Below, one piece after another: positions 34,537-46,800 of a stretch of DNA of 64,000 bases (the stretch's first letter is position 1; every line of letters begins with the position of its first letter). The notes under the pieces are model-generated. The model saw only the letters and a list, made by a program, of their open reading frames with translations, was not told the origin of the DNA and did not search any database. A program made the position numbers and the translations under genes. The DNA lies in NCBI RefSeq assembly GCF_020740535.1, contig NZ_CP082362.1, forward strand, positions 7,437,501 to 7,501,500, in the 5' to 3' direction. This DNA comes from Streptomyces profundus. Its GTDB lineage: Bacteria; Actinomycetota; Actinomycetes; Streptomycetales; Streptomycetaceae.

Positions 34537-37500
34537 GCCTGGGTCTCTCCTTTCTGGGCGGACACGTCACTGCGGACGGCCTGGACGAGCTCTTCGAAGG
34601 ACAGCGCCGAGAGGTCGGGGAGCGCGGCGGGTCCGGAGGCGCCCGAGGGTTCCTGGCCGGACCCGGCGGCCGGGGCGGCCACCAGGGTGTCGGCGTCCTG
34701 GCCCGGCAGCCCGAGCGCCCCGGCGACGTGGTCCGCCATGCGCGGCACCGTGGGGTGGTCGAGGGCCACCGTGGCCAGCAGGTCGATGCCCAGCGCGTGG
34801 GAGAGCCGGGTGCGCAGGTCGATCGCCATGATCGAGTCCAGGCCCATGTCGCCGAAGGTGACCTCGTCGTCCACCGAGGCGGACTCCCCGAGGGTCTCTC
34901 CGGCGGCCTCGCGGACGAACACCCGCAGGGCGGCGAGGCGGGCGTCCGGCGCCAGGTCCAGCAGGCCCTCGCGATACCAGCCGCGCGGCTGGTCGGACGC
35001 CGTCGCGGGAACCCGCGGGAGCCGCTCGTCGGCGAGGGAGGCGAGCAGCCGGGCCCTCGGGTGGCCGGCGAGTTCCGCCGCCCAGCGCTCCGGCGCGATG
35101 TCCACGGCGGTGATCCGTGCGGCGTCGCCGGTCAGCGCGCCGGTCAGCACCGGCTCGGCCGCCTCGTCGGTGAGGGGGGCGACGCCGATCCGGGCGGTGG
35201 CCCGGCGGACCGCCGCCGAGGCGGCCAGGCCGCCCTTCCCCTCCGGCACCCAGGGGCCCCAGGCGATGGCGGTGGCCGGCACGCCCGCCGCGCGCAGGGC
35301 CTCGGCGAGACCGCCGAGATAGCCGTTGGCGGCGGCGTACGCGGTCTGCCCGGCCGAGCCGAGGACGGCGGACGCCGAGGAGAACAGCACGAACGCGTCC
35401 AACTCCTGTCCGCGCAGCGCCTCGGCGAGGGTCGCCGCGCCCCGCGCCTTGGCCGCGAACACCCGATCGACGCTGTCCCGGTCGACCCGGGCGAAGGCCC
35501 GGTCGTCCGTCACCCCCGCCAGGTGCAGGACGAGGCTCAACGGGTGCCCACCGGCGCCCGCCTCGGCGATGGCGCGCGCGCAGTCGGCCGGGTCGGTGAC
35601 GTCGCCCCGCACGAGGTGGACGCGGGTGCCGGCGGCGGTGATCTCGGCGATCCGGCGGCGGGCCTCCTCGTCGGGTTCCGAGCGGCCCAGCAGGGTGACC
35701 GAGGGGCAGCCGTGCCGGGCCAGGATGGCCGCGCTGCTCAGCCCGAGCGCGCCCAGCCCGCCGGTGACCAGGGCGGCGCCGGCGGGCCGACCGGAGTCGG
35801 CCGCCGCCGCCGGCACCAGGCGGGCCGCCCGGATGCCGCGCGGGCCGGCCTCCAGCCGGGTCTCAGGGAACCCGGTGTCGAGGCCGCCGGCGAGGGCGCC
35901 CAGCAGGGTGTCGGCTTCCCAGCCGTCGGCGAGGGTGATCCGTACGAGCCGACGGTCCCTCTCCTCGGCCTCCAGGGAGGCCAGCAGGCCCCACAGGCTC
36001 TCGCGGACGGGCGCCCGCGCCGCGGTGCCGGCGGCCAGCACGGCGTAGGGCGCGCCGGTCGGGAGGGCGCGGAGGGTGTCGACCAGGTCGAGCACCGCTG
36101 CGGACGCCTCCCGGGGCCCGGCTCGCCCTCCGCCGGTGTGGTCGGTCTCCGCGCCGGTCTCCGGCCCGGTGAGGAAGCGGGCGTCCACGATCAGGTCGGC
36201 GTCGGCGAGTCCCGCGCCGGGGTCCGCGTCGGACGGGCCGACGACCACGGCCTGGCCGGGCGCGGTCACCCGGTGCCCGGCCTCCTCGGCGGCCTTGGCC
36301 AGGGCGCGGCCCGCCTCGGTGCCCGCGCCGAGGATCGCGAGGTGCCGGACGGACGGCGCCGGGGCGGCGGCCTCCTCGGGCAGTGCGGTCCAGGCGAGGC
36401 GGTAGGTGTGCCGGGCGCCCTGCCGGAGCGACGCCTGGAGCAGCGAGCGGGAGGCGAGCCGGAACCGGAAACCGTCCATGGCGAGGACGGTCGCGCCCGT
36501 GCCGTCGAAGATGTGCAGGTCCGCCGTCTCCACCTGGTGGAAGCCGGCTTCGGGGCCGTCCCGCAGGACGGCTCTGACATGGCCCCAGAGCGGTCGGCCC
36601 GGCACCGGCCGGCCGGGGAAGGACACCCGGGCGGCGGCGAACGGGATGACGAGGGCGTCCTCCTGCCCGTCCGGCTCGGGATCCTCCTCGTGGACGGCGA
36701 AGCTGACGGAGCTCTGCAAGCAGGAGTCGAGCAGCCCGGGGTGGATCTGGTAGTCATCGGCTGGCTCGTTCATCTCCTCGGGCCAGTCGAATCGGATCAG
36801 GGCCTCGTCGCCCCGGACCCAGGCGTCGCCGACCCAGCTGAAGGACGGGCCGAGCAGATAGCCGATGCCCCGCAGGTGCCGGTAGAAGGCGCCCCCGCTG
36901 AGGTGCCGGTCGGCGCCGGCGATGAACGTGTCGGGGTCGGGCGCGGTTCTGGCCACGGCCGGGTCCGAGTCGAGCAGACGGGCCGTCAGATGCTCCTGCC
37001 AGCGGCCGTGTTCGGGGTCGAGCAGGCTCTGCACACTGACCGTCCGGTTGCCGGTGACGTGGTCCGGCGCGCGCTCGATGATCTGGAGCTCGTAGCGCTC
37101 CCCGTCGTGCAGCACCAGGGCGCGTGGGAAGTGCAGGTCCTCCAGGACGACATGACCGCCGTCGCGGCCGAGCGCGGAGAGCGCGGTGGCGGTCTGCGAG
37201 GCGCCCGCCACCTGGACGGTGCCGAACAGCCGGTGGTCATCGAGGTGCGGCGGGTAGACGGTGCTGCGCTCGGTGACGAAGACCCGGTCGGTCAGGGCGG
37301 GCGAGCGCAGCTCGGTGCCCCACGGCGGACCGGCCGGACCTGACGTGGCGGCGCCCACCGGCGTGGCACCGGCCTGCCGGGGCGCGGTGCCGTGTTCCGC
37401 GCGCCGCCAGTGCGTGGTGTCGGCGAACGGGTAGCGCGGGGCGTTGCCGCGCGGGACACGGCGCGGGGCCTGGACGGCCGTCCAGTCGATGTCCTCGCCG

Positions 37501-40500
37501 AACTCGTAGAGCGCCTTCACCCCGGCGACCATGCTGGCCCGGTCGCCACGGTCGCGGAGCAACGAGGGCACCAGACGCGCGCTCGCCCCCGCGGGGGCGA
37601 GCCCGCCGGCCCTGACCAGGTTCACCAGGCTCCGGTCGGGACCGATCTCCAGGCAGACGTCCACGTCGTGCGCGGCCAGCCGCCGGGCCCCGTCGTGGAA
37701 CCGGACGGGGTTGCGGGCGTGCCGCACCCAGTAGTCGGCGTCGAAGGTGCCGGGGCTCGCGGGCTCCCCGGTCAGGTTGGAGATCAGCGGGATCTGCGGA
37801 TCGCCGAACTCCAGGGCGGAGGCGGCTTCGTGGAGCCTCGGCAGCACCGGGTCGAGGAGCCGGGAGTGGAAGGCGTGCGAGACGGTGAGGCGCACCGCAC
37901 GCACCCCGTCGGCGGCGAGTTCCTCGGCGAACTGGTCGATCTCCGACGGCAGGCCGGCGACGACGGTCGCCTCGGGCGTGTTGACGGCCGCGATGTCCAG
38001 CGGGGTGTCCGCGATCCGCCGCAGCGTGTCCTCCTCGGAGGTCTTGACGGCGAGCATGGCGCCGCGCTCGGTGCTCTGCATCAGCGCCGCCCGCGCGGCG
38101 ATCAGACGGAGCCCGGACGGCAGGTCCATCACCCCGGCGTGGACGGCGGCGGCCACCTCGCCGACGCTGTGGCCCATGACCACGGCGGGGGTCACGCCCC
38201 AGGACTCCCACAGGCCGGCGAGGGCGAGTTCGAGGGCGAACAGGGCGGGCTGGGTCACCCGGGTCTCGTTCACGGCCGCCGGATCGCCGCCGTACAGGGT
38301 GAGTTCCACGAGCGAGGCGTCGAGCAGCGGAGTGAGCCGGCGGTCGCACTCGTCGAAGATCTCCCGGAACACGGGTTCGCTCTCGTACAGTTCGCGTCCC
38401 ATGCCGAACCGCTGGCTGCCCTGTCCGGAGAACAGGAACGCGATCCTCGGCCGGCCGGGCGGGCGCTCCGGCCGTCGGGCGGTCAGCTGGGCGGCCAGCT
38501 TCTCCCGGCTCGTGCCGAGCAGGGCCAGGCGGTGCGGGAAGTGGGCGCGGCCGACGGCGGCTTCGGCGGCCAGGCCGGGCAGTTCGGCCTCTTCGGCTTC
38601 GGTCAGACGTCGTGCCCAGGCCGCCGCGAGCCGCTCCAGGCCGGCCTCGTCGGGCGCCGACAGCGGGATGAGGTGAGGGTTTCCGGCCGGGACGCCGCTT
38701 GTGACGGCGGAGGGCCCGGCCGGTGCCTCGGCGAGTATCACATGGGCGTTGGTGCCGGTCAGTCCGAAACCGGAGACACCGGCCACCCGCGGTTTCCCGC
38801 CGGAACGCCAGGGAGTTGGGGTGTCCACCACCCTGACGTTCATCTCCGCCCAGTCCACGTGCGGGTTGGGTTCCGCGAAGTGGAGGTTGGCCGGTATGAC
38901 GTCGTGGTTCAGCGCGAGGACCGTTTTGATGACGGCGGCCATGCCGGCGGCCGACTCGCAGTGACCGATGTTGCTCTTGACCGAACCGACGTGCAGGGGC
39001 TCCCCGGGTTTGCGGTTCGGCCCCAGGACCCGCCAGGCGGCGCCCAGTTCGATGGGGTCGCCGAGGGAGGTCCCGGTGCCGTGCGCCTCCAGGTAGGAGA
39101 TCCGCGAGCCGCTGAGCGAGGCGTCGGCGAGTGCGTCGGCGAGGAGGCTCTGCTGGGCGGTGCCGCTCGGGGCGGTGAGCCCGGAGGAGGCCCCGTCCTG
39201 GTTGACGGCGGTGCCGCGGATCACCGCGAGCACCCGGTTCCCGTCCCGCTCGGCGTCGGAGAGCCGCTTCAGGACGACGACGCCGCAGCCCTCCGCCCGG
39301 ACAAACCCGTTGGCGTCGGCGGAGAACGTGCGGCACCGACCGTCGGGCGACAACATGTGGGCCCGGCTCGCGGAGACGGAGGCCATCGGGTCGAGGATGA
39401 CGTTCACGCCGCCCGCGAGCACCGCGTCGGACTCCCCGCCGCGCAGCGAACGGACGCCGAGGTGCAGGGCGACCAGCGAGGAGGAGCAGGCGGTGTCCAC
39501 GGCCATGGCGGGGCCGTTGAGCCCGAGGGTGTAGGAGAGGCGGCCGGCGGCGGCGTTGAGCGAGGTGCCGGTGCTGTAGTACGCGTCGAGCCCCTCGGCG
39601 CCCGGTGCGGCCAGCACCCGGGCGTAGTCGGCGTAGCTGATGCCGACGAACACCCCGGTACGGGAGCTGTGCAGGGACGGCGGGCGGATGCCAGCGTCCT
39701 CCAGGGCGTGCCAGGAGGACTCCAGCAGCAGCCGCTGCTGCGGGTCGAGGTTCTCCGCCTCGCGGGCGGGGATGCCGAAGAAGGCGGCGTCGAACCGGGC
39801 GATGTCCGTCAGGAAACCGCCCTGGTCGGTGGTGATGTGGCCCGGCGCGGTGCCATGGAAGGCCGCCCGGTCGTAGCGGCCCTCCGGGACGGCGCCGACG
39901 GCGTCGCGGCCCTCGCGCAGCAGGTCCCACAGTTCCTCGACGGAGTCCGCCCGTGGGAACCGGCCGGCCATGCCTACGATGGCGATCGGCTCCGGCTCGG
40001 TCCGCCGCTCCTCCGCGTCCCGGTGCCCCCGCGCGTCGGCGGCCCCGGCCGTGCGGACGGGGCCGGTCGTCGGGGCCGGCCGGGGGGACGGCCGCGCGGC
40101 GGCGGAGACGGCATCGGCGGCGGGTGCCGCCGGGGCTTCCGTCAGGATGTACTCGGTGATCCGGGTGACGGTCGGGTGGTCGAAGGCGTCGGCCGCGCGC
40201 AGCGAGACCTCGAACGCCTGGGCCAGCCGGTCCACGAGGTCCACCGCCATGATGGAGTCCAGGCCGAGGTCGAAGAAGCCGGCGTCGTCCCTGACCGCCC
40301 TGTCGGAGTCGAAGCCCAGCTGCGCGGCGACGATCCGAGCCGTGTGGGCGCGGGCCACCTCGGCCCGGCGCCGCTCCGGCAGGGAGGCCAACTCGGCCGC
40401 GACGGAGGGTTCGAGCACAGCCGCCGCCACCGGCGGGCCGTCTGACCCGGGGGCGGCGCCGGCCTCGGCCGCCGGGGCGGTGAGCAGCCCGCGCGGGCGG

Positions 40501-43500
40501 ATCCGCGACATGATCGACCGGAAGCGGACGAGGTCGAGCGGGCAGACGACCAGGTGCCCCGCGACACCGGCCGGCACGGCCAGGGCGGCCCGGCCGGTCG
40601 CCGCGTCCACGGCGCCGACGCCCACCCGGGCGAAGTTCGCCCGGGAAGCGGAGTCGGCCATGCCCGACTCCCCGAGGTTCCAGGGCCCGAAGGCCAGGGA
40701 GGCGGCGGGCAGGCCCTGTCCGGCGCGGTGCGCGATCAGGGCGTCCAGGCCGCCGTTGGCCGCCGCGTAGGCGGCGCAGTGCTCGCTGCCCCAGAGCGCC
40801 GACACCGACGAGACGGTGACGAAGAAGTCCAGCGGCCACTCCAGGGAGGCCCGGTGCAGCAGCCAGGCCCCGGTGAACTTGCCGCGCAGCGAGGACGCGA
40901 ACTCCGCCGTGCCGGTCTCGGCGGCCGGGGACCGCACCAGGGCGCCGGCGGCGTGCAGCACCCCGCGCACCGGTGGCAGCCCGGCCAGCCCGGAGAGCGC
41001 GGACGCGACGGCCTCGGCGGTGTCGCAGCCGTCGGACCGGTAGACGGCGCGCACTCCGGCGGCCTCGAACCCGGCCAGCAGTTCCCGTGCCTCGTCGGCG
41101 AGTTCGGCCTCCGCGCGGCGGCCGATGAGCAGCAGGTTCCGGGCGCCGCGGGCGACCAGCTCGGCGGTCAGCTCGCGACCGACGCCGCCGAGCGCCCCGG
41201 TGACCACATAGGTCGCGTCGGCCACGACCTCAAGCGGCACGGCGGGTGCTGTCGCGGGGACGAGGCGGGCGCCGAGGGCGGCTCCGCCACGGATGGCGAG
41301 GCGGTCCTCGACGGTTCCCGCGCCGGCGGCCCCGTGGGCGCTCTCGCCCTCCGCTGCGACAAGGCCCAACAGGGCGTCGAGGTCGGCGGCCTCCGGTTCG
41401 GCCGGCAGGTCGGCCACGCCGCCCCAGACCGCGTTCAGCTCCAGGCCGAGGACGGGGCTGAGGCCGTGCAGCAGCCCGTGGTCGGTGGCGGCGACGCGGT
41501 CATCGGCGCCGGTCCGGCAGGCGGCCCGGGTGAGGGCGAACACCCGATGCCCCGGGGCGTCCCGGCCGAGGGCGGCGACGGCGGTGGTGACGGCCGTGCA
41601 GAGGGCGGAGCCAGGCCCGTCCGGGCCGGCGTCCTCGCTCCCGCCCTCGGGGAGAGCGGTGGCCCGCAGGGCGAGCAGCAGCGGGACGGGCCGCTGTCCG
41701 GCCGGGGCGTGCGCCGCGCCGAACCCGGCCCAGCCGTCCGCGTCCCCGGGCAGCTCGGCGTGTGTCCACCCCTCGGGCAGGGCGGGCGCGGCCGGGGAGA
41801 GCACGGTCCCGGTCAGCCCCAGCGCGGCGGCGCGTGCGGTCAGGGCGGCGAGCAGCGCCTCGTCGTCGCCGGCCAGGACCACCGTCCGGCCCGGCCCGGC
41901 GGCGGCCGGCAGGTCCAGGTCCTGCCACACCACCTCGTGGACAGCGGCCCGCTCGGCGCGGTCCACGGCCGCCGGAGTGCCGGCGGCAGGGGCCATCGCG
42001 GTGTCGGCCTTCCCCAACGGGGCGAACCGCTGTCGCTGCCACGGGTATCCGGGCAGGTCGAGCAGGCGCCGCGGCAGCTCGGCCGCGGGGTGCGGCGCGT
42101 CCCCCGAGCGGTCCTGGTCCTCGGTGACCAGGACGTCGGCGGAGGACTCCCCGGCGGCGACGGCGCGCAGGGCCACGGCGGCGGCCCGTGGGTCGGCGGC
42201 CGTGACGGCGGCCCGGACGTCCAGCCGGGTGCGGCCGGCGGTCACGGTGTAGGCGAAGGCCGGATAGTCGGCGGGGTCGAGGCCCTCCAACACCTCGGCG
42301 TACCGCGCGGCGCGGGTCCTCAGGGCCGCAGGGCTCTTCGCCGTGATCTCGAACCCGGTGACCTCATCAGCCCCGGCCCCCTCGGCGGTGTCCGCCCGCT
42401 GCCCCGGCACCTCATCGGGCAGCAGCGGACCGACGATGGCGTGCGCGTTGGTGCCGCTCATGCCGAAGGAACTGACCGACGCGCAGTCGCCGGAGCGGGG
42501 GGACCAGTCCTGGAGCTCGTCCGGGACGGTCATGCCGGTGCCGGACAGGTCGATCCGGGGATTGAGGTGGCGGAAGTGGACGACGGGCGGGACCTGCCGG
42601 CGGGTGACGCACAGCATCGCCTTGATCAGCCCGGCGATCCCCGCGGTCCCCTCCAGGTGACCGAAGTTGGTCTTCACCGCGCCGACCGGCAGCGGCGCAC
42701 CGCCGTTCCGCCGGCCGAGGGCGGTGGCCACGGCGTCCATCTCGATGGGGTCGCCCAGGGCGGTACCGGTGCCGTGCGTCTCGGCGTAGCCGACGGCCGA
42801 CGGCTCAAGCCCCGCGTCGGCGAGCGCCGACTCGATGAGCGACACCTGCGCCAGCACGTTGGGGGCGGTGAAGCCGCTGGACCGACCGTCCTGGTTGACG
42901 GCGGTGCCCCGGATCACGCCGAGCACCCGGTCGCCGTCGCGCAGCGCGTGGTCCAGGCGTTTGAGCAGCGTCACGCCGACGCCCTCGCCGCGGGTGAAGC
43001 CGTTCGCCCGGGAGTCGAAGGTCTTGCACAGGCCGTCAGGGGAGAGCGAACGGGTCTCCCGCACCAGGCGCATGGTGTTCGGGGACATGATCAGGTTGGC
43101 GCCCGCGGCGAAGGCGAGGTGGCACTCGCCCCTGCGCAGCGCCTGTACCGCCAGGTGCACGGCGACCAGCGAGGAGGAGCAGGCCGTGTCGACGGTCATG
43201 GTCGGGCCGGTCAGGCCCAGCGCGTAGGCGACCCGGCCGGCCGCGAAGTTGTGCCCGTTGCCGGTGGCCCAGTAGGCGTCCGGCTCGTCCTCGCACCATT
43301 CCCGGTAGTCCTGCCACATGACGCCGAGGTAGAGCCCGGCGCGGGCCTCGGCGAGGGAGTCGGCCCGCACTCCGGCGTGCTCCATGGCCTCCCAGGCCAC
43401 TTCGAGCAGCAGCCGGTGCTGCGGATCGAGGTGGCGCGCCTCGCGGGGGCTGATGCCGAAGAACTCGGCGTCGAAGTCGAGGACCTCGTCGAGGAAGCCG

Positions 43501-43769
43501 CCGCGCTGCGGCACTCCGTCCCAGCCGCGGGCGAAGGGCCCCTTGCGGTGTTCGGGCATCGGACGGATGACGTCGCGCCCCTCGGCGAGCGCCGTCCAGT
43601 AGCCGTCGAGGTCCTCGATGCCGTCGGGCAGCCGGAGCCCGGCCCCGATGATCGCGACGGGCTGGTCGCCGCGCTGCTCACCGAGTTGCCGACGGAGCGT
43701 CCTAATGGTCTCCATGGCCCGGGTGAGGGGCGTCTGCCTGCCTCCCCCGGAGGCGCTTTTCTCGTGCAT
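34533..43769 (-). CDS. Type I PKS-2: KS-KR-ACP-KS-AT(malonyl)-DH-KR-ACP
   Basis: A 3078-aa bimodular PKS. An N-terminal docking helix ([14 protein letters not shown]) precedes KS1 (DTACSSSL, Cys near 196). Module 1 then passes directly through a ~110-residue linker ([11 protein letters not shown]) to KR1 (TGALGGVG near 860; YAAANG) and ACP1 (GLDSIM near 1170), without an AT. Module 2 has KS2 (Cys near 1426), an AT with GHSVGE (near 1867) and HAFH, the malonyl-type signature, and a DH-like fold with His in HRLFG and Asp in LLDSCLQ. KR2 (GGLGALG near 2670) and ACP2 (Ser near 2977) follow. The ATG at 43769 follows AAGGA by 6 bp; the open frame continuing upstream to 46490 is not coding. Confidence 0.93.
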   Translation of the reverse strand: MHEKSASGGGRQTPLTRAMETIRTLRRQLGEQRGDQPVAIIGAGLRLPDGIEDLDGYWTALAEGRDVIRPMPEHRKGPFARGWDGVPQRGGFLDEVLDFDAEFFGISPREARHLDPQHRLLLEVAWEAMEHAGVRADSLAEARAGLYLGVMWQDYREWCEDEPDAYWATGNGHNFAAGRVAYALGLTGPTMTVDTACSSSLVAVHLAVQALRRGECHLAFAAGANLIMSPNTMRLVRETRSLSPDGLCKTFDSRANGFTRGEGVGVTLLKRLDHALRDGDRVLGVIRGTAVNQDGRSSGFTAPNVLAQVSLIESALADAGLEPSAVGYAETHGTGTALGDPIEMDAVATALGRRNGGAPLPVGAVKTNFGHLEGTAGIAGLIKAMLCVTRRQVPPVVHFRHLNPRIDLSGTGMTVPDELQDWSPRSGDCASVSSFGMSGTNAHAIVGPLLPDEVPGQRADTAEGAGADEVTGFEITAKSPAALRTRAARYAEVLEGLDPADYPAFAYTVTAGRTRLDVRAAVTAADPRAAAVALRAVAAGESSADVLVTEDQDRSGDAPHPAAELPRRLLDLPGYPWQRQRFAPLGKADTAMAPAAGTPAAVDRAERAAVHEVVWQDLDLPAAAGPGRTVVLAGDDEALLAALTARAAALGLTGTVLSPAAPALPEGWTHAELPGDADGWAGFGAAHAPAGQRPVPLLLALRATALPEGGSEDAGPDGPGSALCTAVTTAVAALGRDAPGHRVFALTRAACRTGADDRVAATDHGLLHGLSPVLGLELNAVWGGVADLPAEPEAADLDALLGLVAAEGESAHGAAGAGTVEDRLAIRGGAALGARLVPATAPAVPLEVVADATYVVTGALGGVGRELTAELVARGARNLLLIGRRAEAELADEARELLAGFEAAGVRAVYRSDGCDTAEAVASALSGLAGLPPVRGVLHAAGALVRSPAAETGTAEFASSLRGKFTGAWLLHRASLEWPLDFFVTVSSVSALWGSEHCAAYAAANGGLDALIAHRAGQGLPAASLAFGPWNLGESGMADSASRANFARVGVGAVDAATGRAALAVPAGVAGHLVVCPLDLVRFRSIMSRIRPRGLLTAPAAEAGAAPGSDGPPVAAAVLEPSVAAELASLPERRRAEVARAHTARIVAAQLGFDSDRAVRDDAGFFDLGLDSIMAVDLVDRLAQAFEVSLRAADAFDHPTVTRITEYILTEAPAAPAADAVSAAARPSPRPAPTTGPVRTAGAADARGHRDAEERRTEPEPIAIVGMAGRFPRADSVEELWDLLREGRDAVGAVPEGRYDRAAFHGTAPGHITTDQGGFLTDIARFDAAFFGIPAREAENLDPQQRLLLESSWHALEDAGIRPPSLHSSRTGVFVGISYADYARVLAAPGAEGLDAYYSTGTSLNAAAGRLSYTLGLNGPAMAVDTACSSSLVALHLGVRSLRGGESDAVLAGGVNVILDPMASVSASRAHMLSPDGRCRTFSADANGFVRAEGCGVVVLKRLSDAERDGNRVLAVIRGTAVNQDGASSGLTAPSGTAQQSLLADALADASLSGSRISYLEAHGTGTSLGDPIELGAAWRVLGPNRKPGEPLHVGSVKSNIGHCESAAGMAAVIKTVLALNHDVIPANLHFAEPNPHVDWAEMNVRVVDTPTPWRSGGKPRVAGVSGFGLTGTNAHVILAEAPAGPSAVTSGVPAGNPHLIPLSAPDEAGLERLAAAWARRLTEAEEAELPGLAAEAAVGRAHFPHRLALLGTSREKLAAQLTARRPERPPGRPRIAFLFSGQGSQRFGMGRELYESEPVFREIFDECDRRLTPLLDASLVELTLYGGDPAAVNETRVTQPALFALELALAGLWESWGVTPAVVMGHSVGEVAAAVHAGVMDLPSGLRLIAARAALMQSTERGAMLAVKTSEEDTLRRIADTPLDIAAVNTPEATVVAGLPSEIDQFAEELAADGVRAVRLTVSHAFHSRLLDPVLPRLHEAASALEFGDPQIPLISNLTGEPASPGTFDADYWVRHARNPVRFHDGARRLAAHDVDVCLEIGPDRSLVNLVRAGGLAPAGASARLVPSLLRDRGDRASMVAGVKALYEFGEDIDWTAVQAPRRVPRGNAPRYPFADTTHWRRAEHGTAPRQAGATPVGAATSGPAGPPWGTELRSPALTDRVFVTERSTVYPPHLDDHRLFGTVQVAGASQTATALSALGRDGGHVVLEDLHFPRALVLHDGERYELQIIERAPDHVTGNRTVSVQSLLDPEHGRWQEHLTARLLDSDPAVARTAPDPDTFIAGADRHLSGGAFYRHLRGIGYLLGPSFSWVGDAWVRGDEALIRFDWPEEMNEPADDYQIHPGLLDSCLQSSVSFAVHEEDPEPDGQEDALVIPFAAARVSFPGRPVPGRPLWGHVRAVLRDGPEAGFHQVETADLHIFDGTGATVLAMDGFRFRLASRSLLQASLRQGARHTYRLAWTALPEEAAAPAPSVRHLAILGAGTEAGRALAKAAEEAGHRVTAPGQAVVVGPSDADPGAGLADADLIVDARFLTGPETGAETDHTGGGRAGPREASAAVLDLVDTLRALPTGAPYAVLAAGTAARAPVRESLWGLLASLEAEERDRRLVRITLADGWEADTLLGALAGGLDTGFPETRLEAGPRGIRAARLVPAAAADSGRPAGAALVTGGLGALGLSSAAILARHGCPSVTLLGRSEPDEEARRRIAEITAAGTRVHLVRGDVTDPADCARAIAEAGAGGHPLSLVLHLAGVTDDRAFARVDRDSVDRVFAAKARGAATLAEALRGQELDAFVLFSSASAVLGSAGQTAYAAANGYLGGLAEALRAAGVPATAIAWGPWVPEGKGGLAASAAVRRATARIGVAPLTDEAAEPVLTGALTGDAARITAVDIAPERWAAELAGHPRARLLASLADERLPRVPATASDQPRGWYREGLLDLAPDARLAALRVFVREAAGETLGESASVDDEVTFGDMGLDSIMAIDLRTRLSHALGIDLLATVALDHPTVPRMADHVAGALGLPGQDADTLVAAPAAGSGQEPSGASGPAALPDLSALSFEELVQAVRSDVSAQKGETQA

Positions 43770-43825
43770 CGGGATTCCTTGCGGTCGAGGCGGAGCGGGG
43801 ACGGAGGGGCGCTCGGGGTCGGCGG

Positions 43826-46800
43826 TCACCGGGTTGCCTCGGAGACGGCGGCGGTCTGCTCGGCCAGGGCCCTCGACAGGGTGCGGAGGGTGCCGTAGGT
43901 CCACAGCAGGGTGGGGGAGAGGCGCAGGCCGAAGGCGGCCTCCAACCGGTTGCGGAGTTCGAGGCTCATCAGCGAGTCCAAACCGAGGGACTCGAACAAG
44001 GCGTCGCGGTCCAGACGTTCGGGGTCCAGGCGCAGCACCCGGGAGGCCAGTTCGCGGACCTTGTCCTCGGCCAGCGCGGGCCTGGCCTCCTCGGGGGACT
44101 GGCGCAGCGCGGTCAGGAAGGCGCTGCCGGTGGCGCCGGCGCCACCGTCCTGGAGCCCGGCGTGCAGCTCCCGCCAGGCGCTGAGGGCGACGGTGTCGGG
44201 GGCGGCGTCGAACCAGCGCCGCAGGTCGATGGGGACATAGCCGAGGACCGCGCGTTCCCGGCCCAGCATCCGGACCAGGGCGGCCCAGGCCTCGCCGGCC
44301 GCGAAGCTGTCCATGCCGCGGTCGCCGAGGCGGGCGCCGGCCTGCTCGTCGCGGGCGGCCAGACCGATGTCGGCGAAGGGCCCCCACTGCACGCTGAGCG
44401 CGGGCAGGCCGCGCCGGCGGCGGGATTCGGCGAACGCGTCCAGGTAGGCGTTGGCTGCGGCGTAGCCGGCCTGTCCCGCGTTGCCCACCAGGGCCGCCGC
44501 CGAGGAGAACAGCACGAAGAAGTCCAGGGGATCCGCCGCGGTCGCGGCCTCCAGGCTCCGCGCCCCTTCGGCCTTCGGCCGGAGCACCTTCGCGAGCTGT
44601 CCGGGCGTGACCTGGCCGATGGTCGCGTCGTCGACCACGCCGGCGGCGTGCACCACGCCGCGCAGCGGGGGCAGCCCGCCCTCCCGCAGCGTGTCCAGGG
44701 CCCGACGCAGTCCGGCCGGGTCGGCGACGTCGCACCGCAGGAGCTCCACGGTGGTGCCGTCGGCGCGCAGCGCGTCCAGCCGGGCGGCCGTTTCCTCGGT
44801 GGGGGCGGAACGGCCGGCGAGGACCAGGGTCCCGGCGCCCCGTTCGGCGAGGAAGCTGGCGAGGGACAGGCCGAGGGCCCCCAGGCCCCCCGTGATCAGG
44901 TAGGCGCCGTCGGCACGGAACCGGCCGCCGGGCAGCGGCTCGGGGGCGACGTGGCCGACCTCGCCGAGGTTCGTGAGGACCAGCCGTACCTGGTCGGACG
45001 TGTGGCCGAGCGGGATGGTGGTCCCGGTGGCGGTCCCGCAGTCGTGCCGGGAGAGCGGCGGGGCGGTGAACCGGCGGGTGGCGACCAGCTCCCACACCTC
45101 GCTCAGCAGGCCGGCGAAGGCCGCCGGCCGGTGCGCGCGGAGCCCGTCGAGATCCACCGAGCCGAACGTCGCCCCGGCGGGCACCGGGTGCTGGCCGGTG
45201 GCCGGGCCAGCGCCGGTGGCCCGGGTGGCGTCCGCCACGAAGCGGCCGTCCGGAGCCAGCAGTTCCCAGACCCTTCCGGCGGCGCCGCCGGAAGGGGGGC
45301 CGAAGGCCACGTCGGCGCCGAGGCCGCCGACGGCCGCCCCCACCGCGTCGGACCAGTCGGGATCCGCCGGGTCGTGGACCTGTTCGGCGCCGGCCGCGAG
45401 GAGCGCGGCGGCGTCCTCGGCGGCGGCCCGTCCGACCACCAGGACGCGGGCGCCCAGGGTCCGGGCGACCTGGACGGCGGCGAGCGCGTCGGGCAGGGCC
45501 GGCGTGTGGACCAGCACGGTCTCGCCGTCGGCGACCCGGCCGGTGCGGGTCAGCGCGTGCCAGGCGGCGGCGAGGGGCAGCACCAGGGCGGCTGCCTCGG
45601 CCTCGTCCAGGGCGTCGGGGAGCCGCAGGACATGGGTCTCGTCGGCGATGACCCGCCCGGCCAGGGCACCGGGGACCACCGCGACCACTCGGTCGCCGGG
45701 GCGCAGGGCGCTGCCCGCTGAGCCCACCTCGATGACCCGGCCGGCACAGGTCCGGCCGAGCGGCGGGACGGCACCGGCCTGGTCGGTGTGCGGGGCCGCC
45801 AGGTCCCGGAGATCGGCGGGAGTCACCACGGCGGTGGTGGTCTCCACGAGCACCTCGCCCGGCCGGGGCGCGGGCAGGGTCAGCGGCAGGAACTCGGCGG
45901 TGTCGGGGGCGCCGGTGCGGGCGGCGCCGAGCCGGAAGGGCTGCCCGACGGTGCGCCAGGGCCGGACGGGCTGCTCCTCCTCGTCGCCCTCGCCCCTCAC
46001 CAGCCGGGCGGCCAGCCGGCGGCCGTCGCGCAACGCCAGTTGGTCGTCGGTGTCGGCGGCGAGCAGGACGGTGGCGCACTCGGCGGGCCAGTCGGGGTGG
46101 GCGGCGTCCCCGTCCACCAGGCGGGTGCGCAGTTCGGGGTGCTCGCGCTGGAGGACCCGTCCGTAACCCCAGTAGAGGGCGGCGCCCGGGTCGGGGGCGT
46201 CGTCGGCCGTGGCGCTCTGCGCCAGGTCGGTGACCACGGCCAGGCGCGGCAGCGCGGGCAGCGCGGCGCAGGCACGGACCACCTCGGTGAGGTGGCCGAG
46301 GCCGCGCTGCTGGGCGTCCGGGCCGGCGTGGGCGCCGGGCGCCAGGAACACCACCCCGGCCAGGTCGGCGGTGGCCTCGCCCAGGGGGCGGTCCGGGTCG
46401 GCCTCGATGTGGGCGGCCTCGGCACCGGCCTCGGTCAGTGCCACGACCAGGGCCTCGGCGCCGCCTGCGGTGCTGCCGCAGACGATCCACCGGCCGGGAG
46501 ACCCGGCGGGACGGCCGGCGTCCTCCGGGGCCTGGTCCGTCTGCCGAGGGGTGACGTCGGTCCAGCGGATCCGGTGCAGCCGGTCGGCGCCGGGGTCGGT
46601 GTTCCCACCGGGCAGCGGCCTGAGTTCCAGGCCCTCCAGCACCAGCAGGGCCCGCCGGTCCGCGTCGAAGACCCGGATCCCGAGGGTGCCGTCCGGGGCG
46701 CGCACGGCGTGCGACCAGAGCGCGGTGGCGGGTTCGCCGCCCGTGGGCAGCACCCGGATCTCCCGCACGGCGGTGGGCATCAGGGCCACATCACCGTCCT

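Noticed and set aside
43770..46490. Upstream extension of PKS-2 to 46490
   Set aside because: The extension runs through the coding region of PKS-1 in another frame and has no domain similarity; the ATG at 43769 has a ribosome-binding site and begins a docking helix.
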